Below, piece after piece: positions 1-7,869 of a stretch of 20,587 nt of DNA. The position numbers and the translations under genes are program-made. The stretch lies in assembly GCA_030849075.1 (NCBI GenBank), contig JASAOO010003075.1:1-20587 (forward strand), in the 5' to 3' direction. This DNA comes from Zelonia costaricensis. Lineage: Eukaryota > Euglenozoa > Kinetoplastea > Trypanosomatida > Trypanosomatidae. The notes below the pieces were generated by a model, which was not told the origin of the DNA, made no database searches, and saw only the letters and a program-made list of their open reading frames with translations. Numbering within the stretch: the first letter of the stretch is position 1; every line of letters starts with the position of its first letter.

Positions 1-289
1 CGGCAACGATCTTGGCCGGGCGGGCGGCGACGGCGCCCCCGGTCCCCGCCTCCACCGCAGCGATGAGCTGCTCGAGGAAGTCCAACTTCGCCTTCTTGTC
101 GGCGACCTTGGCGCTGTCGAGCTGGTCGTCAGCGAAGAGGCCGTCTGGGAAGCCCGTCGCCTTGATGACGGCCATCACGACATCGTGCAGGAAGCGGAAC
201 GGGGGGCGGGAGAGCAGCTTCTCGGTGAGCTTGGGGGCCTGGATGACGGCCCCAAGCTCCTTCTGCGTCTTCTCGATTACAGCCTCCAT
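1..289 (-). CDS. IFT54: IFT54 (TRAF3-interacting protein 1 homologue), N-terminal part, cut by window edge
   Basis: The frame opens at the ATG on 289-287 and runs 96 codons to the left edge without a stop, so the C-terminal part is missing. The visible protein starts MEAVIEKTQKELGAVI and continues through TEKLLSRPPFRFLHDVV, ATGFPDGLF, KVADKKAKLDFLEQLI and ARPAKIVA. This order matches the conserved N-terminal calponin-homology-like domain of TRAF3IP1/MIP-T3/DYF-11 proteins (TEKLLSKPPFRYLHDII..., TGFMKGLY..., KDKDAKISFLQKAI..., KPARIVAG in animal members). In that family the protein is a peripheral IFT-B subunit: the N-terminal domain binds tubulin and the C-terminal coiled coil, not visible here, pairs with IFT20. 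The expected role is flagellar assembly. A good trans-splice acceptor lies 84 nt upstream and supports this start. The assignment is by motif recall, not by a search. Confidence 0.9.
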   Translation of the reverse strand, partial: MEAVIEKTQKELGAVIQAPKLTEKLLSRPPFRFLHDVVMAVIKATGFPDGLFADDQLDSAKVADKKAKLDFLEQLIAAVEAGTGGAVAARPAKIVA

Positions 290-373
290 CGTGAAGCGCG
301 TGTGCGTCGCTGATCACGGACACGGCGGGCTGAGGGACGACGAGGGGAGAGTGAGGGCACCGCAGGCGAGGTT

Positions 374-413
374 CTAAAGGTGGGAACGGGAAGGAAATAA
401 GGAGGGGCGGGGC
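374..413 (-). promoter_or_regulatory. Probable trans-splice acceptor for IFT54
   Basis: Read on the minus strand, a pyrimidine-rich tract (413 to 379) ends in CACCTTTAG, with the AG at 375-374. Spliced-leader addition there would give an 84-nt 5' UTR. It is the first AG after the tract. This is inference from the known trypanosomatid signal; no transcript evidence is available. Confidence 0.65.
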
Positions 414-1144
414 AGCAGATGGCGTTCACACAGACGCGGGGCTTGTTGCACGCGCACGCGGGATGGCCGTGGAGGGGCAGGGAGCTTGTCGGCGTGGGGA
501 GAAGTGGGGAGTGTGAGCGTACTGAGCCACGTGTGCGCGGGCAGGAGGGTGGGGTGGGGTGGGGTGGGGTGGGGTGACTCCGTGGTGGCGATGAGGGGAG
601 GCAAAGCGGAAGCGAAGGTGAAGGAGGGCGCAGATGGGGCGTGTGGGGAGACGAGACGAGGCGCGCGGGGTGGGGTGAAGGGAGGGAGGGGGGCGCTGCA
701 AGGATGAGGACGAGACCGTGCTGCTGCCGCCACGTGCGATCCACGCCCACAGCAGGCGCAGAGAGGGCGGCGCGCGTCTCCGTGTGTGTGTGTGCTGAAC
801 GGGGGAGGAGGGAGGGAACGTGTGGGAGGCCCGATGCGACGGCAACGATCTGACGTTGCGTCGCCTTCTTTGCACGACTTCCCCACTCGTGCCCACTTCG
901 TCTTTCGCAGGAGTTGCCTCGTCCGTCGTAGCGCCGCAGCAGCGGTGCCGCTCTCCGTACGCGAGACGTGCAGGAAAGTCGAGGCACATCCACACGACGG
1001 ACGCGGTGGCCCCCCCCCGCGGCATGCGGCGAAGGTGCGAAGGAAAGAAGTGAGGTGTGCGGGGTGCGGTAGCAGACGCATCGAGGGGGCGGGGGGGCGC
1101 GTGCAGGTGGCCCCACACGCGAGGTGAACCGCCGCATCGAGTGC
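376..1144. other. Spacer between the small cysteine-cluster gene and IFT54
   Basis: This stretch has no convincing gene. Open frames here are proline/arginine/histidine-rich translations of G-rich low-complexity DNA and look like no known protein. It holds a GGGGT pentamer repeat (547-576), a short TG run near 782-795 and a G-rich block at 1085-1105. It should contain the 3' UTR of the upstream gene and the splice acceptor of IFT54. Confidence 0.6.
547..576 (+). repeat. (GGGGT)n pentamer tandem repeat
   Basis: Six consecutive GGGT/GGGGT units follow GCAGGAGG. Four or more G-runs of three to four separated by a single T fit the G-quadruplex pattern on the + strand. The transcribed (minus-sense) RNA would read (ACCCC)n. 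The repeat is directly visible; quadruplex formation is inference. Confidence 0.85.
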
Positions 1145-1534
1145 TCAGGACGAGGAAGCGGCGGCGTGCACGGCCTCGTCGGACCAGCCCAGCGCGCGCA
1201 GCACCCGCAGCCACGCCTCGTCCCCGCTGTAGTGATGCAGCGCGTCGTCGATGAAGAGCGCCTTTGCGTTGTGCAGCAGCGCCGCGTAAGCCGTCAGCAC
1301 GTCGCTCGACGCCTTGAGGCACGCCCCGCACGCAGGGCAGGCGGGCGCCGTCTCCTGCGGTACCGGGGAGCTGCGCGTGTTGGGCGGTGGGGCCCGCGAG
1401 GCATGGGCCGCAGCCAGCGGACGCCGCGCGGGGTACGGGGCGGTGGACGTGCTTGAGGCGCCGCGGCGTGTGCTGGCTGAGGCGAGGCCGGGGGCTGTGC
1501 CCGCAGTGCGCGGTGTCGGCTCACGGCCGGGCAT
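1145..1534 (-). CDS. Small conserved-looking hypothetical protein with a CxxCxxC cluster
   Basis: 129 residues, ending in TGA at 1147-1145. I do not recognise the family. Residues 1-62 are rich in Ser, Pro, Ala, Thr and Arg and are probably disordered. A cysteine cluster follows (CPACGAC: C66, C69, C72), then a compact part predicted helical: two helix-like stretches around VLTAYAALLHNAKALFIDDALHHY (79-102) and DEAWLRVLRALGWSDEAVHAAA (105-126). Three closely spaced cysteines with no second cluster suggest half a metal site, completed by the nearby histidines or by a partner; this is inference. A strong splice acceptor 22 nt upstream of this ATG fixes the start and excludes the in-frame extension further upstream, which only translates TG repeat. 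Low-complexity composition in the first half lowers certainty, but the C-terminal half looks like a real protein. Confidence 0.7.
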   Translation of the reverse strand: MPGREPTPRTAGTAPGLASASTRRGASSTSTAPYPARRPLAAAHASRAPPPNTRSSPVPQETAPACPACGACLKASSDVLTAYAALLHNAKALFIDDALHHYSGDEAWLRVLRALGWSDEAVHAAASSS

Positions 1535-1556
1535 GACCGCACTGAGAGGGAGGGAT

Positions 1557-1577
1557 CTAGGAGGGAAAGAGGGATGT
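1557..1577 (-). promoter_or_regulatory. Probable trans-splice acceptor for the cysteine-cluster gene
   Basis: The minus strand reads CATCCCTCTTTCCCTCCTAG, with the AG at 1558-1557. This is a near-ideal pyrimidine tract directly abutting an AG, and the predicted 5' UTR is 22 nt. It decides the start codon at 1534. Confidence 0.75.
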
Positions 1578-2487
1578 ACGAACGCGTATCTGTGTATCTG
1601 TGTGTGCATCTGTGTGTGTGTGTGTGTGTGTGTGTGTGCATGCGTGGTGCGTTGACACCCGGCGAATGGGCGGAGTGCGATGGCGGGAGAGGAGGGGCCA
1701 CCACGACAGCGGAGTCACGAGAGAGAGCGCGGCTGAGAGTCGAGTTAAGTGAGGCAGTCACACGACGGAGCGGACAGGCGTGATGGACGGGCACGCGTGC
1801 TACGGGAGGGGGAGGGAGCCGGGCTCATCGGCGACAGGGGGTGAGGGGCAGTTGCGCACGCCCATCTTGGCACATTCTCGCGCCCTGCCCCGTCCCACCC
1901 TCGCCCCAGCTCCTTCCCACCCGCTGGCCGACGACGTCCACCTATTCAAGCTCGCACGCCCGCTGTGGCCGCTGGCGTCGGCCACCGACAAGAGCCGTTG
2001 CCGGGTGTATGGCCACCGTCGCCGCACGCAGCTCCATTGTGTGGTGCTTTGGCAGTTTAAGGTCTTGTAAGTCGAGCACCGCAGAGCCGCCTGGAGCGAG
2101 GCGGGGGGCAGAGGCGCTGAGAGGCGCCCGCGCAAGGACCTGCGTTGATGTGCCAGCCACCGACGCCACAGGCGCGGAGCCGGGGGAGGGAGCGCACCAC
2201 GGCACGCCCCCGCGTGCAAAGATCAGAATGCGTGGCACGCCGCCCATGGGAAGGTGCGTAGGAGGAAAGGAGTGTGAGTCTGTGAAGACAGCAATCACCG
2301 CAGAGGCCTCAGGTGCCGCCGCCCCCGTCTTCGCGGCCACTCCATATGCTCGACCGACAACGCCGCCCGAGTCGATCGTGCGTTGGGAGCCGCCTTGCAG
2401 AGCGCATAGACACACACGCACACCCATAAACACACGTCTTCCATGCGCCGTGTCAGGGACGGGGGACGTCGCCGCCGCTTCGGTTGC
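1559..2487. other. Spacer between the pseudoperoxidase and the cysteine-cluster gene
   Basis: No recognised gene. It contains TG microsatellite (1591-1638), then more complex sequence from about 1860 to 2400 that is likely 3' UTR of the pseudoperoxidase transcript. A 101-codon minus-strand frame at 2247-1942 is open but unsupported by homology; it is discussed under findings. Confidence 0.55.
1591..1638. repeat. TG microsatellite with imperfect flank
   Basis: Imperfect TGTGTATC/TGTGTGCATC units lead into an uninterrupted (TG)14 at 1611-1638. In the sense of transcription this is (CA)n, just upstream of the splice acceptor of the small gene. Confidence 0.9.
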
Positions 2488-3765
2488 CTACGTCGAGTTG
2501 GGGTCGGAGTAGGGCCGCAGTCGCTTGAAGTTGCTCTCGATCATCTTCGTAAAGCCGGACTGGAACTGCTGCCGCCACGCCTCCTCGTCCGCAGCGTAGC
2601 GCACCACGAGCCCCCGCCAGGTCTTGTTCTGAAGCAGCTCCAGCTCCGCCGCATTCACAACGCACTGCCGCTTCACCGTCTTGCCGTTCGCCTTGTCCTT
2701 CACGTACACGCACTTGAGTGTCTGCGGCAGGACCGGCAGCGCCTTGTTGTCCTGCGTTCGCGGCACCGTGAGCGGCGCGAAGGACTTCTCGTGGTCGAGC
2801 AGAAACTGGAAGTAGCGGTTGCTGAGGGTGTACCGCTTGCCCGTGTGCGTTGCGCCCTCGAGCCCGCTGACGTCCTCGTGGAACTCGCCCACGCTGTGGC
2901 ACGCGAGCAACGCCACGCACTCCGCCTCCGTCAGCCCGCCGAGCGCGTTCAGAATCGTCGGGATGGAGAAGACCTTCTGCGCCGGGTCCCTGGCGATGTT
3001 GCGCGACGGGGCCGCGTCCGTGTCGTTGCGGCCCCACTGCCACGCGTCGAGGATGCCCTCGTACGGGCCGTTGAGGTACTTCACGCCAGCAATCGCGGCA
3101 AGCGACGCGACGTCCTCGGTGGAGGAGGCGGGGTACGTGTTGGACAAGTAGTTCATCACCCCTGCCACATCATTCAGTCCGCGCACCACGGCGCACGACT
3201 CGTCCACCGTGTCGGCCGGGAAGCCGGCGCGGCGCGCCGCCAGGACGAAGGCCACCCGGATGCATGTGGCGGCCAGGTCCGGGCGGAACTCGAACTGCTT
3301 GCACGCCGACGCCACCACGTCCTCCTTCGCGTACTTGGGCTTAATCTTTGACTCGTCGACCTCAACGAAGTGGCCGGCGAGCCAGCCCGCGCAAAGGCAG
3401 CCGACGCACATCAGCACCAGCCACGTGTGGTTGAGATGCTCCCACGACTTGTACGGGTTCGCCTCCTCCGTGTCCTTGCGGCCTGGGCCGACGTTGGGCG
3501 GCGCCGTGAACGTGTTGTGCGCCGCCCGACTGCCCGTGGCGTGGGCAAGTCGAAATGCCGCAAGCGCCGCCCCACCGCTGCCGCACGTGGGGGCGCGCAC
3601 GTGGCCGCCGACGCGCAGCATGCGACGCATCGCGGTCGACAAGATGGGTGCTGGCGGCGGTACAGGCGATGATGACGATGACAGTGAAGTGCCGCGCGCC
3701 ATGGGGGCAACCCAGCGGCTCCACGCAGGCGAACCACAGCAGCAGCAGCGTGTAGAGCGGAACAT
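2488..3765 (-). CDS. Membrane-anchored haem pseudoperoxidase (class I, ascorbate peroxidase-like)
   Basis: 425 residues from the ATG at 3765; TAG stop at 2490-2488. One hydrophobic anchor lies at about 114-134 (TWLVLMCVGCLCAGWLAG), followed by a class I peroxidase fold: AATCIRVAF (distal helix), DVASLAAIAGVKYLNGP, WQWGRND, ALGGLTEAECVALLACHSVGEFH (proximal helix, His290), then SNRYFQFLL. Compared with ascorbate peroxidase, the distal Arg is kept (R170), but Trp and His become F173 and V174. The proximal-side Asp of the FDNxYF motif is Ser315. Loss of the distal His is the hallmark of the Leishmania pseudoperoxidase (LmPP), reported as a peroxynitrite scavenger with Cys107/His206 haem ligands as I recall. 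Here Cys191 and His290 show the same spacing of 99. A shorter start at 3630 (MRRMLRVGG, 380 residues) is at least as likely, because the first 45 residues are Cys/Ser/Pro-rich and unlike folded protein. Confidence 0.85.
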   Translation of the reverse strand: MFRSTRCCCCGSPAWSRWVAPMARGTSLSSSSSPVPPPAPILSTAMRRMLRVGGHVRAPTCGSGGAALAAFRLAHATGSRAAHNTFTAPPNVGPGRKDTEEANPYKSWEHLNHTWLVLMCVGCLCAGWLAGHFVEVDESKIKPKYAKEDVVASACKQFEFRPDLAATCIRVAFVLAARRAGFPADTVDESCAVVRGLNDVAGVMNYLSNTYPASSTEDVASLAAIAGVKYLNGPYEGILDAWQWGRNDTDAAPSRNIARDPAQKVFSIPTILNALGGLTEAECVALLACHSVGEFHEDVSGLEGATHTGKRYTLSNRYFQFLLDHEKSFAPLTVPRTQDNKALPVLPQTLKCVYVKDKANGKTVKRQCVVNAAELELLQNKTWRGLVVRYAADEEAWRQQFQSGFTKMIESNFKRLRPYSDPNST

Positions 3766-3886
3766 CTCGCAGATGACGGTCGTCGTGTTGGTGTTGGGGT
3801 TGGCGTTGATGGCGATGGTCGAGAGAAGGGAGGGGCGGAGAAGAAGAGCGGAGTGGATGCAGGAGTGGTGAGAGCGCGCCGAGAAG

Positions 3887-3909
3887 CTGAAGGGGGGTGA
3901 AGGGGAGGT
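3887..3909 (-). promoter_or_regulatory. Candidate trans-splice acceptor upstream of the pseudoperoxidase
   Basis: The minus strand reads TACCTCCCCTTCACCCCCCTTCAG, with the AG at 3888-3887. It would give a 121-nt 5' UTR to the ATG at 3765, or about 256 nt to the ATG at 3630. A second pyrimidine tract at 3815-3845 is followed by its first AG at 3767-3766, touching the ATG at 3765; use of that site would favour translation from the 3630 ATG. Confidence 0.5.
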
Positions 3910-3910
3910 A

Positions 3911-3945
3911 ACACACACAGACACAAACACACACACACACACACA
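3911..3945. repeat. CA microsatellite
   Basis: Imperfect (AC)n with single-base interruptions, just upstream (in transcription sense) of the pseudoperoxidase splice signals. Confidence 0.9.
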
Positions 3946-4298
3946 AGCGCGCGCAGGAGAAAGGAGAGGCACAAGTCGCGTTGAAGCGCGTCCTCTCACA
4001 CGCTCGAGACGCTCTTCGTTGTCTCTTCGCTGGTTCGACTTTTTTTTTTCTTGCACCCTCCCCGAGTTGCACGGATTGGGGCGCAAGAAGCCAGAGATGC
4101 GTGTACACGGGAGTGGAGGCAGGAAGGAGAGGGAATGGGGGGAGCAGGCGGCTCTAGCGGCGACACGCTACGCACACACACACACATACACACATCGTGC
4201 GTCCTCCCTCTCCGCCTCTGCGGCAGCAGCAGTGCCACAACAGAGTCGCCATCACACACACAAACGCACACAAGCATCGAGCTGCGGAGGCGCCGGAG

Positions 4299-4376
4299 CA
4301 CACACACACACACACACGAGTCGTCGCGCGGAGAACTGCAAACACCCGTGCTCGCAACTGTGTGTGTGTGTGTGTG
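4299..4376 (-). repeat. Inverted CA/TG microsatellite pair just after the WD40 stop codon
   Basis: (CA)n at 4299-4318 and (TG)n at 4359-4376 are complementary and separated by about 40 nt. In the minus-sense RNA the (CA)n arm starts about 20 nt after the stop codon at 4397, so a long CA:UG stem-loop is possible at the very start of the 3' UTR. The repeats are visible; the folding is inferred. Confidence 0.75.
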
Positions 4377-4396
4377 CGAGAGAGAGAGGTTTGCGC

Positions 4397-7255
4397 CTAG
4401 GCGTCCTCGTCACCGCCGCCGGCCCTGCGGCGGCCCACGGCGGCAAAGAAGTCGTCGCATACGTCGAGGATCTCGTTAAGACGCTCGTCGGCCTCGCCCT
4501 TGGCGGAGACGTCCATCAGGTCCTCCACCTGCTCCGAGAAGGTGCGCACCGTCGCCAGGCAGTACTTCCGAATCATGTCCGGCTGGTCGCACTCGAGCAG
4601 CGCGTCCATGACGCCAGCCCACGCGTCCAGTACGTCCTCGGAGGCGGTGTTGAGCACGTCCTGCACCTGCTCCATCACCGGCGGCATCGTGTGCATGTTC
4701 CGGGCAACAGCAACGTTCTCGCACTCGAGCTGCACCCGGATCAAGACGGTGAGGAACTCGTGTGTCGTGCTCAAAGTGCTGTCGGTCTGCCGCAGCAGCG
4801 GAATGGAAAAGCGCGACGTCTCGCTCAGCTCGTCGAGCTCGTCCGTAATTTTGGCCGCCGCGCTGTGAATGCGGTCCACCACAGCGAACAGCACCGACTC
4901 CACCTCGTGCACACCCGGGAAGTGCGCGAAGGCTTCGATGTACTGCACGCTCGCCCAGAAGAAGGTCACGTAGTTCGAGTCCGCCGTCAGGCAGTGCAGG
5001 AAGAGCAGCAGCGGCTTCAACGCGATCCAGCCGAACATGCCGGGCAGGTTCCTCTGTATGCACCGCTCCTGGTACGCGTTCACGAGCGTGATGACGTCGC
5101 GGTAGTGCTCGACGCCAAGACGCTGTATGTGCAGCTGCGTCAGCACCGCGTCCTTCGCCGCGGCCATGTCGCGGTAGAAGCGCTCTACGAAGCGCCGCGC
5201 CACACGCATCTGTGCGCCGGTCGTCACCGCCGGCTCCTGCGCAGCGCTCATCGCGGCGCGCAGCAGCTGGTACGGAATGCCCGCCTGCGACCCGTCAGGG
5301 CGCAGCTGCGACAGCAGAAACTGAACGAACTTCTCCCCCTCCGCGTAGCGCCGGCGGAGCAGCAGCCGCACAATCTGCTCCACCGCCTGCACGTCGATGA
5401 GCTCCGAGATGCCGGGGTGCGCCATGATGAGGTCCAGCGCGGTGCGCACCCCGACCACGACCTGGTCGACATCGTTGGAGTCGAGCACGCGGTGCAGCAG
5501 CACATTCAACCGAAGCGCCTCCAGCGACTGCACGTCTGACGGGTTCGGCTTCGACATGTCGCGAATGCGGCCGAGCGCCACGGTGGTGGCCAGGTGCGAG
5601 GAGCAGTGCAGGACGCTCTCTTCAAACTGAAGCCGCACGTCCTCGAAGGACCAACCGTTCTCCTCCAACACGAGCAGCAGGTCCTCCTCCTCGCCCTCCG
5701 CCGCCCCGTGCAGCTCCCGCACAAATCCGGCGTAGTCGAACGGGGGCACACGCATAACGTCGATGTGCGACACGAGCTGCATCGCAACGTCCGTCTGCCG
5801 CAGTGCCAGCCGCCGACTCGCGCACTGCGCCAGCAGCTGGTACGCCTCACGCAGCCGGCGGAGGTACAGGAAGCCGCACGCGTCGTGCTCCTCCTTGCGC
5901 AGCGCGTCCTCGTCGGCAGGCGCCAGCGGCGGCGGTGGCGACGGCGACGCACTCGCAGCGCCACTCCCGCTCCCACTCCCACCACCGCCACGCGTGTTGC
6001 CGCCACTCGCCGGCGCGCCGCCTGCCGCCGCGGCTTTACGCTCCCCATCCGCCTTTGCATACGTCAGCGCTGGCGCGAGCCCCATCAGCGCCTCCGGCAG
6101 CAGGCCCGTGACCGTCAGCTCGCCGCCGACGGTGATGCCGAGGGCGCGCTGCTCCGTGAAGGTTTCCGTCATCGCGAGGTCGGTAAGCGGCATCCTGTAC
6201 TGCGCGCGGCCCACGCAGAACGACGGCGGGCAGCGCAGGTTCCACAGCGCGACGGAGCCGTCGCTGCCGGCGGTGGTGAGCAGGTCAGAGTTGTGCCGCC
6301 ACCACCGCACCCGCACCGCGTCGCCCTGCAGCGTCGTCATGGTCTGCACCGGCTGCAGGGGGTACCGGGCGTCGTACACGGCCACGACGCCGTCGGAGCT
6401 GGCCAGCGCAAAGATGGAAGGCAGCAGCGGGTTGAAGTCACCGGCGTGGGCGACCGCGGGGCGGCCCCCGACGCGGCGGCTGGTGAAGGCGATGCCGTTG
6501 CCGTCCGCCGCGCCCCGGCTGTCGACCAGCATCACGCTGCCGTCGTACGTGCCGCTCAGCACGACGCTGGAGCTCGCCGGGGCCCACTCCGCGAACATCA
6601 CCGGCGTTGCCGCGTCTGCCTGCCGGTGCGGGGCCCACTGCTGCACCGGCAGCGGACTGCCCGTCAAGTCCCACGCGTACACCGCCGTGTCCTTCACCGC
6701 GAGCAGGCTCGTCTTGCTCACGCGGGTGTTGACGCGGACGTTGCGCACGAGGGTCGAGGCGGCTGGCGCGCTGGGCGAGACGGTCAAGTGCGCCACCGCC
6801 GCCTCCGCCGGTCCGGTGAGCAGCGCGCCGGACGGGGCGAGCAGCCCGCTGCTCTCCTGGCAGCTCTCGACCGGCACGTCGCACACCAGCACGCGGCCGC
6901 GGCTGGAGCCGAGAAAAAGAAGGTCCTCGCACCACTCCACACACGACGTCTTTGTGTCCTCGGCGAGGTCGAGCCACCGCATCCGCGCCGCCGCGTTCAG
7001 AGAGGGGACCGCGTCGTCCAGCGGCATCAGCCCCACCGCGCTGGACCCGGTCAGCGGGCTCAGCGACACGGCGAGCGCCTTCTCGCTGCCGTGCAAGGCC
7101 AGCTGCACCGAGCTGAACAACACACCCGGAGCAGCAAGCGGCGTGCTTCCCGTCACGAGGTCGGGGTGGTTGCTCAGCAGCCCGCGCAGCTGCTCCCGCT
7201 TCCGCCACGCCGCCGCCGCGATGTAATCCTGAAGGTTCAGGATGCTCTGCTCCAT
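4397..7255 (-). CDS. WD40-repeat protein with large helical C-terminal half, function unknown
   Basis: 952 residues; ATG at 7255, TAG at 4399-4397. The N-terminal part (about 45-395) reads as a beta-propeller. Blade-like segments are at 104-127 (CVEWCEDLLFLGSSRGRVLVCDV), 180-197 (...DTAVYAWDL), 219-247 (FAEWAPASS...YDGSVMLVDSR), 272-298 (DFNPLLPSIFALASSDG...VYDAR) and 313-341 (VRVRWWRHNSDLLTTAG...VALWNLR), with a degenerate blade to about 384. A Gly/Ser/Ala/Pro linker follows (about 403-450). The rest (450-952) is helical, Leu-rich and acidic in places, without a motif I can name; it ends in a tail GRRRAGGGDEDA. The linker and two-part layout suggest a scaffold or vesicle/cytoskeletal complex subunit, but this is only inference. 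The 5' UTR predicted from the splice acceptor (176 nt) has no upstream ATG, which supports this start. Longer frames upstream run into the CA repeat and are spurious. Confidence 0.85.
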   Translation of the reverse strand: MEQSILNLQDYIAAAAWRKREQLRGLLSNHPDLVTGSTPLAAPGVLFSSVQLALHGSEKALAVSLSPLTGSSAVGLMPLDDAVPSLNAAARMRWLDLAEDTKTSCVEWCEDLLFLGSSRGRVLVCDVPVESCQESSGLLAPSGALLTGPAEAAVAHLTVSPSAPAASTLVRNVRVNTRVSKTSLLAVKDTAVYAWDLTGSPLPVQQWAPHRQADAATPVMFAEWAPASSSVVLSGTYDGSVMLVDSRGAADGNGIAFTSRRVGGRPAVAHAGDFNPLLPSIFALASSDGVVAVYDARYPLQPVQTMTTLQGDAVRVRWWRHNSDLLTTAGSDGSVALWNLRCPPSFCVGRAQYRMPLTDLAMTETFTEQRALGITVGGELTVTGLLPEALMGLAPALTYAKADGERKAAAAGGAPASGGNTRGGGGSGSGSGAASASPSPPPPLAPADEDALRKEEHDACGFLYLRRLREAYQLLAQCASRRLALRQTDVAMQLVSHIDVMRVPPFDYAGFVRELHGAAEGEEEDLLLVLEENGWSFEDVRLQFEESVLHCSSHLATTVALGRIRDMSKPNPSDVQSLEALRLNVLLHRVLDSNDVDQVVVGVRTALDLIMAHPGISELIDVQAVEQIVRLLLRRRYAEGEKFVQFLLSQLRPDGSQAGIPYQLLRAAMSAAQEPAVTTGAQMRVARRFVERFYRDMAAAKDAVLTQLHIQRLGVEHYRDVITLVNAYQERCIQRNLPGMFGWIALKPLLLFLHCLTADSNYVTFFWASVQYIEAFAHFPGVHEVESVLFAVVDRIHSAAAKITDELDELSETSRFSIPLLRQTDSTLSTTHEFLTVLIRVQLECENVAVARNMHTMPPVMEQVQDVLNTASEDVLDAWAGVMDALLECDQPDMIRKYCLATVRTFSEQVEDLMDVSAKGEADERLNEILDVCDDFFAAVGRRRAGGGDEDA

Positions 7256-7287
7256 CGTGATGAATGTGTGCTCTTTCTCGTACGCGT

Positions 7288-7338
7288 ATGTGTTTGTGTT
7301 TGTGTTTGTGTTTGTTTGTGTGTGTGTGTGTGTGTGTT
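7288..7338. repeat. (TGTTTG)n and TG compound microsatellite in the WD40 5' UTR
   Basis: TGTTTG hexamer units pass into (TG)n. In the mRNA sense this is (CA)n followed by (CAAACA)n, about 35-80 nt upstream of the start codon, so the predicted 5' UTR is A/C-rich and weakly structured. Confidence 0.85.
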
Positions 7339-7431
7339 GCGCGCGTTGGGGCTGATGGGTGGGTGAGGCCACCCGTTTCACGATACGCGCCTCTCTGCTG
7401 CTCTCGTGATGCTGTGCAGTGCAATGGAGCG

Positions 7432-7499
7432 CTGCCGTCCCGTGGACGGGGGGTGGCGGGAGTGCGGAAGGAGAAGATGGGGAGGGGAGGGGGGGGGGG
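7432..7499 (-). promoter_or_regulatory. Probable trans-splice acceptor for the WD40 gene
   Basis: The minus strand carries a run of Cs and CCTCCCCTCCCCATCTTCTCC (written here in part) between 7499 and 7460, then ACGGGACGGCAG with the AG at 7433-7432. It is the first AG after the strong tract and gives a 176-nt 5' UTR. Confidence 0.6.
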
Positions 7500-7869
7500 C
7501 ATGCGAAGAGTACGTGCAGAGAGAGCGCACACAGAAGGAGGGGTGCAAAAGGAATGCAGTGGGTGTGGTTCGACGTTCGAGATGCGTAGGGCGGCGTGGG
7601 CGTACCCTCACGTCGGGCGACGGTGCGCCGGGCAGCCGGCACACACACACGGTGATGTAGCCGCCATGCTCGCGGGCAGCGCGCCGAACGCACACAGCAC
7701 TGTGAGACGGGGTCACCTGTGGCACTGTCACGGGGCTGGCGAGGCGTCGGCAAAGGAAAAGGGAAAACAAGCGTCGCACAAAGCATCGAGAAGCCCTCCC
7801 CCCCCCTCCACCGCCGCGGCCCTCTCCAGCTGCGCCGATGACACGGGAGGCCGCCGAACGAACTCCGGT

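Larger units (their letters stand above)
3766..4396. other. Spacer between the WD40 gene and the pseudoperoxidase
   Basis: 631 bp without a gene. It holds CA tracts (3911-3945, 4173-4194, 4299-4318), a TG tract (4359-4376) and a run of T on the + strand (about 4039-4050). The pyrimidine tracts and AGs for splicing of the pseudoperoxidase lie at its left end. The right end is the probable 3' UTR of the WD40 mRNA. Confidence 0.65.

Noticed and set aside
2443..3351. 302-codon + strand frame opposite the pseudoperoxidase
   Set aside because: Arg/Leu/Val/His-rich shadow of a recognisable minus-strand gene.
5594..7366. 590-codon and 487-codon + strand frames over the WD40 gene, plus a 506-codon one at 4019-5539
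   Set aside because: Antisense shadows of the WD40 gene; composition is His/Arg/Gln- or Ser-rich with no domain.
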